Positions 33,891 to 41,240 of a stretch of DNA of 64,000 nt are shown one piece after another. Source of the DNA: Paenibacillus artemisiicola (GTDB taxonomy: Bacteria > Bacillota > Bacilli > Paenibacillales > Paenibacillaceae); assembly GCF_017652985.1 (NCBI RefSeq), contig NZ_JAGGDJ010000001.1:1-64000 (forward strand). Reading direction: 5' to 3'. Within the stretch, counting starts at the first letter, position 1, and each line of letters opens with the position of its first letter. Made by a program: the position numbers and the translations under genes. The notes beneath the pieces are model-generated. The model was given only the letters and a program-made list of their open reading frames with translations, made no database searches and had not been told where the DNA came from.

Positions 33891-33916
33891 GACCGTTCCT
33901 TGCGGACGGTCTTTTT
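33891..33916 (+). terminator. Terminator of the sulfatase cluster
   Basis: GACCGT, nine-base loop, ACGGTC followed by five Ts. Confidence 0.75.
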
Positions 33917-33960
33917 CGTTGGCGGCGCGGTTCGGCGTAGCTTTTTCCGGGCGTTGCTTA

Positions 33961-34001
33961 TATAATGGACTCACACTACGCATGTCAGCTTAAGTGACAT
34001 G
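33961..34001 (+). promoter_or_regulatory. TATAAT element and inverted repeat before the nickel/cobalt permease
   Basis: TATAAT at 33961-33966 (no good -35), then CATGTCA at 33981-33987 and TGACATG at 33995-34001 around a 7-base spacer. The perfect 7-bp arms lie between the predicted transcription start and the ribosome binding site, where a metal-responsive repressor could bind. Confidence 0.5.
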
Positions 34002-34017
34002 AACGAGGAGGCCAATC

Positions 34018-35043
34018 ATGTTCAAGCAGCTCTGGACAAGCCGCAAATCATGGTCCGGGTACGTCGCCGTCGTCCTGGCGTTGCACGCGCTGGGCCTTGC
34101 CGCTCTCGCGTACGCCGCGCGGGGAGACGCCGCGTTCTGGAGCCTCGGCCTGCTGGCGTACGCGCTCGGCATGCGCCACGCCTTCGACGCGGACCATATC
34201 GCCGCCATCGACAACACGGTGCGCAAGCTCGTGCAGGAGCGGCGAAGCCCGCTCGGCGTCGGCTTTTATTTCTCGCTCGGGCATTCGTCGGTCGTGTTCC
34301 TCATGGTGCTCGCCGTGGCGTGCTCGGTCAAATGGATCCAATCGAACCTGCCCGCGCTGCAGGACGCCGGCGGCCTCATCGGCACCTCGGTCTCCGGCAT
34401 CTTCCTCCTGCTGATCGGCATTCTGAACTTCATGATACTGCTCAACCTGTACGGTATCTTCCGCCGCATGCGCGCCGGCGGCCAGAGCGGCGAGGAGCTG
34501 GAGCGGCTGCTGGAGTCGCGCGGCCTGTTCGCCCGGCTGTTCCGGCCGCTGTTCCGGCTGATCGGCCGCAGCTGGCACGTCTACCCGCTCGGCTTTCTGT
34601 TCGGCCTCGGCTTCGACACGGCGACGGAGGTCGGCCTGATGGCGCTCTCCGCCGGCGCCGCGAAAAGCTCGGCCTCGGTGCTCGGCATCCTGGCGCTGCC
34701 GGTGCTGTTCGCCGCGGGCATGAGCCTGCTCGACACGGCCGACGGCATGTTCATGGCGAAGGCCTACCGCTGGGCATTCAACACGCCGCTGCGCAAAATC
34801 TATTATAACGTCACGGTGACGGCCGTGTCGGTCGTATCCGCGCTGCTGATCGGCGGGGTGGAAATCCTGCAAATCCTGTCGGAGCGCCTGCGGCTCCAAG
34901 GACCGTTCGCGGCTTGGGTGAACGGCATCGATCTTGGCGATCTCGGCTACGTCCTCGTCGGCCTGTTCGCGCTGGCTTGGCTCGTGTCGGCCGCCGTCTG
35001 GAAGGCGAAGAAATTCGAGGAACGGACCGACTTCGCCGGCTGA
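34018..35043 (+). CDS. Nickel/cobalt permease (NiCoT, HoxN/NixA family)
   Basis: 341 residues with eight or so hydrophobic helices. The family signature RHAFDADHIAAIDN lies in helix 2 (about residue 55), with the second conserved motif FSLGHSSVVF and LGFDTATEV further on. These proteins import Ni2+ or Co2+ with high affinity for urease, hydrogenase or cobalamin enzymes. AACGAGGAGG precedes the ATG. The inverted repeat just upstream is a candidate metal-responsive operator. It appears to be a single-gene unit, with another promoter right after it. Confidence 0.94.
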   Translation: MFKQLWTSRKSWSGYVAVVLALHALGLAALAYAARGDAAFWSLGLLAYALGMRHAFDADHIAAIDNTVRKLVQERRSPLGVGFYFSLGHSSVVFLMVLAVACSVKWIQSNLPALQDAGGLIGTSVSGIFLLLIGILNFMILLNLYGIFRRMRAGGQSGEELERLLESRGLFARLFRPLFRLIGRSWHVYPLGFLFGLGFDTATEVGLMALSAGAAKSSASVLGILALPVLFAAGMSLLDTADGMFMAKAYRWAFNTPLRKIYYNVTVTAVSVVSALLIGGVEILQILSERLRLQGPFAAWVNGIDLGDLGYVLVGLFALAWLVSAAVWKAKKFEERTDFAG

Positions 35044-35056
35044 CGGCCTCCGCCGC

Positions 35057-35086
35057 TTGGCAGGCATCCGATGCGCCTGCTATAAT
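35057..35086 (+). promoter_or_regulatory. Sigma-A promoter of the DUF3886 gene
   Basis: TTGGCA at 35057-35062, 18-base spacer, TATAAT at 35081-35086; the gene starts 26 bases later. Confidence 0.7.
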
Positions 35087-35111
35087 GATGGGAAATAATC
35101 GAGGTGATCGC

Positions 35112-35387
35112 ATGGCCAAGAAAGACAAATACCGCCCGGCTTCCGCGCAATCGAGCGCGCAGGCGAAGGAAGAGAAGGCGGCGACGCTGAAGGACCTGCT
35201 TCGTCCCGACGTGCTCGACAAGTTGAAGGCGACGGCGCAGGACTTGAAGTCCGCGGAAGAGAAGCGGCAGGAAGACCTCCGGAAACAGCAGGAGGAAGCC
35301 CGCAAAGCGGAGCAGAAACGGCTCGACAACGATTTCGAATACTTGCTGAACAACAGCAAAATGGACTGGCGGTCGAACAAAAGCTAA
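35112..35387 (+). CDS. DUF3886 (YqkE-like) protein
   Basis: 91 residues from ATG 35112 with GAGGTGAT upstream. Almost entirely charged, with a predicted long helix or coiled coil (residues about 45-78, alternating Glu/Lys/Gln/Ala) and the conserved C-terminal FEYLLNNSKMDW motif of the B. subtilis YqkE family. Function unknown; abundant small cytosolic protein in Bacillota. Own promoter and terminator. Confidence 0.85.
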   Translation: MAKKDKYRPASAQSSAQAKEEKAATLKDLLRPDVLDKLKATAQDLKSAEEKRQEDLRKQQEEARKAEQKRLDNDFEYLLNNSKMDWRSNKS

Positions 35388-35402
35388 GCTCCGGCCGTCC
35401 GC

Positions 35403-35440
35403 GAAAAATCCCTCTCCGTTTAGCGGAAAGGGATTTTTTT
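35403..35440 (+). terminator. Rho-independent terminator after the DUF3886 gene
   Basis: AAATCCCTCTCCG, TTTA loop, GCGGAAAGGGATTT with a T run. Confidence 0.88.
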
Positions 35441-35471
35441 GATTTTTTCGTGAAAGCGCCTTTCCGTATAA

Positions 35472-35484
35472 TCCAATCATTGGA
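35472..35484. promoter_or_regulatory. Palindrome and sporulation-like -10 before the 144-aa protein
   Basis: TCCAATCATTGGA is a perfect 6+1+6 palindrome about 40 bases before the start. CATAATCTG at 35495-35503 resembles the sigma-K -10 (CATANNNTA) with one mismatch. Role uncertain. Confidence 0.35.
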
Positions 35485-35525
35485 ATAAAACTCGCATAAT
35501 CTGGTAGCGTAAGGAGGTGATAACT

Positions 35526-35960
35526 ATGCCTGCCAGACTGCTAGATTCCAAAACATCCCAGAATGCCAGCTACGCGAACTCGATCTCCATCCCGATCTCG
35601 GTCATCAATGCTCCGAACCTGGTCGCGCAGCAAACGCTGAATCTTTCGGGCGGCACGGCTACGCTGACGCGCGTCGAATTCTCGGGCGTGATCGCGATTC
35701 AGCTGCCGCTGCTCCCGGTCGCGACGAACGTAACGGTATTCGTGACGAGGGGACTGACCGCCGGCGATCTGAACGTGTTCTCGGCGGCGACCAACCTGAA
35801 CCTCAGCCTGCTCGGCCCGCAGCTCATCTCGTTCTCCGGCTCCGACTTCAACGCGCCGAACATCGCCAACGTGGCGTACTCCGTTTTCGTTCAAGTCACG
35901 GCGCTCGGCACGTTCCGCGTCGGCCCGGAAAGCTTCAACTTTACGGGGTATTCCGACTGA
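35526..35960 (+). CDS. Hypothetical beta-rich protein, possibly spore-surface
   Basis: 144 residues from ATG 35526 after a perfect AAGGAGGTGAT. No signal peptide. The sequence is Thr/Ser/Asn/Val-rich with alternating hydrophobic residues (VIAIQLPLLPVATNVTVFVT) and reads as an all-beta sandwich with one FTGYSD C-terminus. I do not recognise the family. The style, like that of collagen-like glycoprotein C-terminal domains and the DUF11 proteins at the end of the window, suggests spore or cell-surface structure. The sigma-K-like element upstream weakly supports this. Confidence 0.75.
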   Translation: MPARLLDSKTSQNASYANSISIPISVINAPNLVAQQTLNLSGGTATLTRVEFSGVIAIQLPLLPVATNVTVFVTRGLTAGDLNVFSAATNLNLSLLGPQLISFSGSDFNAPNIANVAYSVFVQVTALGTFRVGPESFNFTGYSD

Positions 35961-35985
35961 CGAAGCGGCTTTTTACGTGCCGGAC

Positions 35986-36016
35986 TTGCAAATTCAATGC
36001 CGTATCGTGCTATAAT
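35986..36016 (+). promoter_or_regulatory. Promoter of the ABC-F leader
   Basis: TTGCAA at 35986-35991 and TATAAT at 36011-36016, with a somewhat long 19-base spacer. Transcription would start about 375 bases before the ABC-F gene. Confidence 0.6.
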
Positions 36017-36023
36017 AACCGTA

Positions 36024-36315
36024 ACTTAACCGTATCGGAGGTATCCATTTAGCCATCATGTGGACCTAATTCCCTGTCGTTCATGATTTTCGAATAGAAC
36101 GGTCAGAGAGGCTTTGCCCCGGCGAAGCGGAATGGGTTACGTGCGTCTAAGTGGAATGACTCCAGAAGGATGAACGCTTATTTCGGCGTTCCGCTGCATC
36201 AGCGGACGCCGCATGCCGGCTTTGGTTCGGCGCTGCGTTCCCGTACGGTCATTCTTATTCGAACGTATCCGATTTCGACGACAGCAGCCGCGGGCATGAG
36301 CCCGCGGCTTTTTTT
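36024..36315 (+). ncRNA. Structured attenuator leader of the ABC-F gene
   Basis: No full gene lies between 35961 and 36399. The leader has GGAGG at 36037-36041 and a mini-frame ATG-TGG-ACC-TAA at 36058-36069, and a second four-codon frame at 36083-36097. Hairpins: GCTTTGCC/GGCGAAGC (36111-36128); GAACGC/GCGTTC (36172-36191), which excludes the overlapping GGCGT-CCGCTG/CAGCGG-ACGCC hairpin (36185-36210); and a long-range helix between 36089-36099 and 36252-36263. A strong terminator closes it. This is the layout of antibiotic-induced attenuators of ARE ABC-F genes such as vmlR; the specific mechanism is inferred. Confidence 0.65.
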
Positions 36316-36316
36316 G
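36285..36316 (+). terminator. Attenuator terminator upstream of the ABC-F start
   Basis: AGCCGCGGGC, loop ATGA, GCCCGCGGCT and seven Ts. A perfect 10-bp GC-rich stem sits 84 bases before the start codon, so the gene can only be expressed by read-through. Confidence 0.92.
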
Positions 36317-36399
36317 CGCCGCCGCCCCGCTCGGCCGCGACTTCGAAACTCATCGCCCACGCCAGCAATTCGACTAACCAAACGGAGCGGTGATGCGCA

Positions 36400-38160
36400 A
36401 TGACATTGATGACGATACGCGAATTACGAAAGCATTTCGGCGACAAGGCCGTTCTGGACCGCGTGAACGCGGATATCGCGAAAGGAGAACGGATCGGCCT
36501 CGTCGGGATGAACGGGGCCGGGAAGACGACGCTCGCGAACCTGATCTTCGGCGCGCTGCAGCCGGACGGCGGCAAGCTGACCCATCTCGCGCCCGGTCTG
36601 CGCATCGGGTATTTGCGCCAGTCGACCTCGTTCACGGTTCACGCGTTCGGCGGATTGACGGACGAGACGGAAGAAGCCCCGGAGAGCCGGCGGTTTCTGG
36701 AGGTATCGAGCAGGCTCGGCTTGAAGAACGTGAAGGAATGGGACGCCGGCCGGCTCGAAGGCTTGAGCGGCGGCGAGAAGACGAAGCTCGCGCTCGCGCG
36801 AATCTGGTCGACGAAGCCGGATATCCTGCTGCTCGACGAGCCGACGAACCATTTGGATTTCCAAGGCGTCGATTGGCTGATCGGCGAGCTGCGGACGTTC
36901 GCTGGAGCGACGATCGTCATCTCGCACGACCGGTATTTCCTCGATGCGACGGTCGACCGGATCATCGAGCTGCAGGACGGCGAGTCCGCCGAATATGCCG
37001 GCAATTATACGTTTTACCGGGAGGAGAAGGCGCGCCGCGCGGCGAGCCGGCTGCACCGCTACGAGGAGCAGCGGAAGCACGAGCGCAAGATCGAAGCGGA
37101 AATCGCGCGGCTGAAGGACTGGTCCGCCAAGGCGCACCGGGATTCCGCCAAGACGGCCGCGGCCCGGGGCGGCTTCAAGGAGTTCTACCGCAGCAAGGCG
37201 AAGCGCATGGACCGGCAGATCAAGTCGCGGCTGCACCGGCTGGAGAAGATCGAGCACAAAGGCATCAAGAAGCCGAAGGAAGAAGCGACGGTCGCCTTCG
37301 GCTGGGAAGATCCCGCCAAGCGCGGACGCCGGATTATCGAGGCTTCCCGCATCGGCAAGCGGTTCGGCGAGCGGCGGCTGTTCGCGGACAGCTCCTTCTG
37401 CGTCCGGCGCGGCGAGAAGATCGGCCTCATCGGGCCGAACGGCGCGGGCAAGACGACGCTGATCGACATGCTGCACGGCCGCGCGTCCGTCGACGAAGGC
37501 CGATTGTGGGTCACGCCCACGGCCCGGATCGCCTACCTGACCCAGGACGTGAACGACCTCGATGGCAGCCGCACGGTGCTCGAGCTGCTCGGAGATGCCT
37601 TCGCGCTTCGGACCGAGGTCGGCAGAGCGAGAACGCTGCTTGCCAACATGGGCTTCGACGAAGCGATGCTGACCAAGCCGATGCGCCAGCTGAGCCTGGG
37701 CGAGCGGACGCGGATCAAGCTGGCGCAGCTCATCCTGCGGGAGCATGACGTGCTTGTGCTCGACGAGCCGACGAACCATCTGGACCTGGCGAGCCGCGAG
37801 CGGCTCGAGGACACGCTCGCCACTTACGCGGGCACGCTGATTATCGTATCCCACGACCGTTACTTGATCGAGAAGCTTTGCGACAAGCTGCTGGTCATCG
37901 AGGACGGCGCCGTCCGGCGTTGGGAGAGCGGGTACCGGGCGTATGCGGACCGCCGGGCGCACAGGGACGAGGAAGCCCGGCAGGCGTCCAAGCAGGCGGA
38001 GGAGCGGCGTCGGGAGGAGGAGCTGCTGCTGGTTACGACGCGCATTTCGTATTTGCTGGGGGAGATCGGCAAGCTGAAGCCGACGGACGCCGACTATGCC
38101 CGGCTGGACGCGGAGCTAGCCGGGCAGATCGCCAAGAAGCGGGAGCTGGGCCGGACCTGA
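36400..38160 (+). CDS. ABC-F ATPase, ribosomal-protection (antibiotic resistance) type
   Basis: 586 residues with two ABC domains and no membrane part. First Walker A GMNGAGKTT, signature LSGGEKTK, second Walker A GPNGAGKTT near residue 346, signature LSLGERTR, and LLDEPTNHLD/VLDEPTNHLD Walker B motifs. The inter-domain linker is long and basic (RLKDWSAKAHRDSAK, EFYRSKAKRMDRQIKSR), the feature of Vga/Lsa/VmlR-type proteins that reach the peptidyl-transferase centre and displace lincosamides, streptogramin A or pleuromutilins. A coiled C-terminal extension is present. Start ATG 36400; ATG 36409 is possible. Controlled by the upstream attenuator. Confidence 0.9.
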   Translation: MTLMTIRELRKHFGDKAVLDRVNADIAKGERIGLVGMNGAGKTTLANLIFGALQPDGGKLTHLAPGLRIGYLRQSTSFTVHAFGGLTDETEEAPESRRFLEVSSRLGLKNVKEWDAGRLEGLSGGEKTKLALARIWSTKPDILLLDEPTNHLDFQGVDWLIGELRTFAGATIVISHDRYFLDATVDRIIELQDGESAEYAGNYTFYREEKARRAASRLHRYEEQRKHERKIEAEIARLKDWSAKAHRDSAKTAAARGGFKEFYRSKAKRMDRQIKSRLHRLEKIEHKGIKKPKEEATVAFGWEDPAKRGRRIIEASRIGKRFGERRLFADSSFCVRRGEKIGLIGPNGAGKTTLIDMLHGRASVDEGRLWVTPTARIAYLTQDVNDLDGSRTVLELLGDAFALRTEVGRARTLLANMGFDEAMLTKPMRQLSLGERTRIKLAQLILREHDVLVLDEPTNHLDLASRERLEDTLATYAGTLIIVSHDRYLIEKLCDKLLVIEDGAVRRWESGYRAYADRRAHRDEEARQASKQAEERRREEELLLVTTRISYLLGEIGKLKPTDADYARLDAELAGQIAKKRELGRT

Positions 38161-38182
38161 ATCTGAACCTGAACCTGAACCT
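38155..38182. repeat. Hexanucleotide tandem repeat at the end of the ABC-F gene
   Basis: ACCTGA/ATCTGA/ACCTGA/ACCTGA/ACCT units overlap the stop codon (TGA at 38158-38160) and run into the spacer. Confidence 0.75.
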
Positions 38183-38242
38183 TTCGGACCTGAAACTTTC
38201 CCGCGGCGGCCAGCGTATGGAGCCATAGAGGAGGCGGTGCGT

Positions 38243-38740
38243 TTGAAACTGTATTTTCGCGATAACTTCTTCAACGCCGGCGTGACGGAAATCGTGAACG
38301 GCGCGGGCGAGCGGGCGGGGGAGGTCGACCTGCGCAGCCTGCTCGGCTCCGGGCTCGACGTCTACGGCGCGGACGGGTCGTTGGCGTGCAGCGGCGGATT
38401 CCCGTTGCTGTCGGGCAAGTGGGGCGTATCGGGCCCTTCGGGCGAGAGCGTCGGCCAGCTGCGGGCGCGCATGTCGTTCCTGACGAAGCGCTTCGAATAC
38501 GAGGCATACGGCAGGGGGGTATACGAGATCGAAGCGGGCGCGTTCTCGCAGGAATACCGGATCGCGGACGAGAGCGGGAATCCGGCCGCGGAATTCGCCA
38601 GGGCGAGCGGCTTCTTCGAAGCGTCGGCCTATGCCCTCGAAACGTACGACGACGCCGTCGGCGCGTACGAATGGATCGCGGTCATCCTCGGCATGCACGA
38701 AATCCAGAAACGCAGAAGGAACGCGCAGAATACGATGTAG
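38243..38740 (+). CDS. Tubby C-terminal-like (LURP-one-related) domain protein
   Basis: 165 residues from TTG 38243, which has GAGGAGG at 8 bases; GTG 38237 would overlap the ribosome binding site. Opens with KLYFRDNFFNAGVTEI, followed by repeated beta-hairpins of a tubby-like barrel (EYEAYGRGVYEIE, EYRIADESGNPAAEF) and a C-terminal helix. The phospholipid scramblase/LOR superfamily fold is inferred. Bacterial members have no settled function; small cytosolic or membrane-bound protein. Confidence 0.75.
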   Translation: MKLYFRDNFFNAGVTEIVNGAGERAGEVDLRSLLGSGLDVYGADGSLACSGGFPLLSGKWGVSGPSGESVGQLRARMSFLTKRFEYEAYGRGVYEIEAGAFSQEYRIADESGNPAAEFARASGFFEASAYALETYDDAVGAYEWIAVILGMHEIQKRRRNAQNTM

Positions 38741-38845
38741 GAACCGTTTGCAACCGTGCATGTGACCGTATTCATCGCCGCATACTAAGGGGCATGAAAC
38801 GCCGAACCGGCCAGCATTCGGCGATCCAACGGGACGGTGATGGGC

Positions 38846-39562
38846 ATGCAGGCTGAAGCGATGTTCGAATGGGATATTTATTTCATGGCCGGCGTCGGTT
38901 CGTCGCGGACGATCTTCGCGGAATGCGTGAAGGACTTGCAGCGGCGTTACGCGGAATCCGGGAAAATCCCGCGCATCCGCGAGCTGTATCCGTACGGCGA
39001 CCATACGCAAAATTTTTACCGCCAGCTGCTGAAGGTCCGCGGCGATCTGTCGCGGCTGGGCAAGTCGGTGCAGATCGGAGCCAGGGCGGTGGCGGATCAG
39101 GTGCGCCAGCTGTCCGCCGGACGTCCCGTCCTGTTCATCGGGCACAGCGGCGGCGGGGTCGCCGCCTACCAGACGGCGGTGCTGCTCAGCCGGGACGGCA
39201 CGATCCCGGATTGGCGCGTCGTGCAAGTCGGCTCGCCCCGGCTGCCGATCCGGGAGGAGCATGCCGGCAAGGTGCATTACGTCGTGGCGGTCAACGAGAA
39301 GGGCGAATGCGCCGATTACATTACGCGCATCGGCAGCTGGGGCGGCTTTAGCCGCAGCCGGTACGGCTTTCCGTACTGGAACCGCCGCAAATACGCGCCG
39401 ATGCATATCCTGCCGATCGCGACGATCGGCGGCCATCAGCATTACTTTCGCAAGGAAGCGCCGTTCGTGCATCCGGAGCGGGGCTCGAATCTGCGCATGA
39501 TTACCGACATGATCTGGGAGCGCGTCGCGCGCGAGCTGGAATTCTCGGCGAACCTGCTGTGA
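38846..39562 (+). CDS. Alpha/beta hydrolase-like (lipase-type) protein
   Basis: 238 residues. The nucleophile elbow GHSGGGVAAY near residue 100 follows a VLFIGHS strand as in lipases and esterases; a C-terminal GGHQHYF supplies a candidate catalytic His. No signal peptide, so cytosolic. Start uncertain: GTG 38837, ATG 38840 and ATG 38846 are all in frame and none has a strong ribosome binding site. Substrate unknown. Confidence 0.8.
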   Translation: MQAEAMFEWDIYFMAGVGSSRTIFAECVKDLQRRYAESGKIPRIRELYPYGDHTQNFYRQLLKVRGDLSRLGKSVQIGARAVADQVRQLSAGRPVLFIGHSGGGVAAYQTAVLLSRDGTIPDWRVVQVGSPRLPIREEHAGKVHYVVAVNEKGECADYITRIGSWGGFSRSRYGFPYWNRRKYAPMHILPIATIGGHQHYFRKEAPFVHPERGSNLRMITDMIWERVARELEFSANLL

Positions 39563-39621
39563 GCGGATGCGGCCGTCTTGGCAGACCTTAGCGGGGCGGC
39601 GCGGGAAGGGAAGAGAACGGC

Positions 39622-40377
39622 ATGTGGATCGCGCAGCCATTGTACGGCCGGTACGCGGCCGCCATCGCGGCCTTGCCGCCGCGCGAAAGGTACGCGCCCG
39701 GCGAGCTGCTCGTGCCGGAGCTCCTCGTCGCCCGGGCCGGACCGATCGAGATGTACTACGCGCCTCATAACGAGATCGTCAATCCGCGGGCGCGCGTTAT
39801 GATCGTCGGCATCACGCCGGGCTGGAGACAAATGGAAGTCGCGATCAGGACGGCGAGACGGGCGATCGCGGAAGGCGATTCGCCGGAAGCGGCATGCGGG
39901 AAAGCGAAGCAAGCGGCACGGTTCGCCGGCCCGATTCGCGACAACCTGCTGGGCATGCTGGACGAGCTGAAGCTGTCCGCGCATGCCGGGCTCCCCGACG
40001 TCCGAAGCCTGTTCGAGGAAGACGACTCGCTGCTGCATACGACGTCGCTGCTGCGGTATCCGGCATTCGTCGACGGCCGCAATTACGACGGCCACCGGCC
40101 CGGCTTGTCCGGGCGCGAGACGCTTCGGCGGATGGCGGAAGAAGCGATGTCGAGCGAGCTCGGGCTGTTCGACGGTCCGCCGTTGATCGTCCCGCTAGGC
40201 CGGACCGTGGAAGGCCTGTTCAGGCGGCTGGCGGACGAACGCCGGATCGACGAACGCCGCGTGCTGTGGGGGTTCCCGCATCCATCCGGCGCGAACGGGC
40301 ACCGGCGGAAGCAATTCGAACGCGGAAGAGAAGAGATGGAGCGGCGGATCGCGGCCTTCTTCGAAAGCCGCGGGTAG
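39622..40377 (+). CDS. Uracil-DNA glycosylase-superfamily protein
   Basis: 251 residues. A water-activating-type strand (VMIVGITPGWRQ near residue 60) and a C-terminal GFPHPSGANGHRRKQF loop match the two motifs of the UDG fold (GINPG/GQDPY-like and HPSP-like). Fe-S cysteines of family 4 are absent. Members of this branch are often uncharacterised; base excision of uracil or another damaged base is inferred. GGGAAGGGAAGAG precedes the ATG. Confidence 0.75.
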   Translation: MWIAQPLYGRYAAAIAALPPRERYAPGELLVPELLVARAGPIEMYYAPHNEIVNPRARVMIVGITPGWRQMEVAIRTARRAIAEGDSPEAACGKAKQAARFAGPIRDNLLGMLDELKLSAHAGLPDVRSLFEEDDSLLHTTSLLRYPAFVDGRNYDGHRPGLSGRETLRRMAEEAMSSELGLFDGPPLIVPLGRTVEGLFRRLADERRIDERRVLWGFPHPSGANGHRRKQFERGREEMERRIAAFFESRG

Positions 40378-40457
40378 TAGACGCGAGGCTCGGCTTCGAA
40401 ACGGGAAGCCGGGCCGCTCCGCGTCCGCGCGCCGCGAAAAAAATGTTCATCGCCCTC

Positions 40458-40487
40458 TTGATATACTCTAGGGGGGTATTGTATGAT
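40458..40487 (+). promoter_or_regulatory. csoR promoter with embedded CsoR operator
   Basis: TTGATA at 40458-40463, TATGAT at 40482-40487 (18-base spacer). The spacer holds ATACTCTAGGGGGGTAT (40463-40479), a CsoR-type G-tract operator with TAC/GTA ends, so copper-free CsoR would block its own transcription. Confidence 0.8.
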
Positions 40488-40508
40488 AAAAGCAAAGGAG
40501 GCGGAACG

Positions 40509-40841
40509 ATGGAACAAAGCGATCCAATCGGCCATGAGGAACACTGCCATACGGGCGGCGCGGAGCGCAAGAGCCATCATTCCGACAAGGCCAAGAGCAA
40601 TTTGACTTCCCGCCTGAACCGCATCGAAGGCCAAATCCGCGGGCTGAAGGGCATGATCGAGCGGGACACCTATTGCGACGACGTGCTGAACCAGATCGCG
40701 GCGGTCCAGTCGGCCTTGAACAGCGTCGGGAAATTGCTGCTGGAGCATCACTTGAACAGCTGCGTCATCGAGCGCATTCAGGAAGGCGATCACGACGTCG
40801 TCAAGGAACTCATGAGCACGATGAATAAATTAATCAAATAA
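40509..40841 (+). CDS. csoR: Copper-sensing transcriptional repressor
   Basis: 110 residues from ATG 40509 after AAAGGAGG. The DUF156 four-helix fold is clear: RLNRIEGQIRGLKGMI, the Cu(I) ligands Cys in DTYCDDV and His/Cys in HHLNSC, separated as in CsoR. An N-terminal His-rich tail (GHEEHCHTGG) could add metal affinity. It releases DNA on binding Cu(I). Leads the copZ gene by 17 bases; a second operator lies before copA. Confidence 0.95.
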   Translation: MEQSDPIGHEEHCHTGGAERKSHHSDKAKSNLTSRLNRIEGQIRGLKGMIERDTYCDDVLNQIAAVQSALNSVGKLLLEHHLNSCVIERIQEGDHDVVKELMSTMNKLIK

Positions 40842-40858
40842 GCGAGGAGCGATTATCC

Positions 40859-41062
40859 ATGCAATCCGTAACGTTGAAAGTCGAAGGCATGTCCTGCAAT
40901 CACTGCGTGCAAGCCGTGGAAGGCGCGGTAACGAAAGCCGGCGCCGCCGGGAAGGTCAATCTGGCAACCGGTTCCGTCGCCGTCGAGTACGACGACGCCA
41001 AAGTGTCGCTGGCCGCGATCAAGGAAGCGATCGAAGACCAAGGCTATGACGTCGCGAAGTAA
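40859..41062 (+). CDS. copZ: Copper chaperone
   Basis: 67-residue HMA domain with the Cu(I) motif GMSCNHC near residues 10-16 and the typical C-terminal GYDV. Delivers Cu(I) to CopA and CsoR in the cytosol. GCGAGGAG precedes the ATG. Co-transcribed with csoR and followed by a terminator. Confidence 0.96.
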   Translation: MQSVTLKVEGMSCNHCVQAVEGAVTKAGAAGKVNLATGSVAVEYDDAKVSLAAIKEAIEDQGYDVAK

Positions 41063-41086
41063 CGGGGCTGCCGGGCGGCTCCTTCC

Positions 41087-41113
41087 CGCGCCGGTTCCGG
41101 CGCCCCTTTTTTT
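41087..41113 (+). terminator. Terminator after copZ
   Basis: GCGCCGG, TT, CCGGCGC and CCC followed by seven Ts. Confidence 0.8.
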
Positions 41114-41123
41114 GGCTTCAAAT

Positions 41124-41140
41124 ATACCCCCTGAGGGTAT
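41124..41140. promoter_or_regulatory. CsoR operator upstream of copA
   Basis: ATACCCCCTGAGGGTAT, a symmetric G-tract operator of the CsoR class (6-bp arms, 5-base centre). It is about 100 bases before copA, showing that copA has its own copper-regulated promoter. Confidence 0.88.
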
Positions 41141-41240
41141 AAAAGCGTCGAAAGGCCGCAAGGCGGACTCCTAGATGCAGATGCAATAAACGATGGATTC
41201 GCAAAATAGATTAGAAGTCGCAATCGCGAGGTGAATGATT

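Noticed and set aside
36024-36315. Known riboswitch (SAM, T-box, glycine, ykkC, yybP-ykoY) before the ABC-F gene
   Set aside because: None of the conserved core motifs of these classes that I know appears in the leader; the mini-ORF and terminator fit attenuation better.
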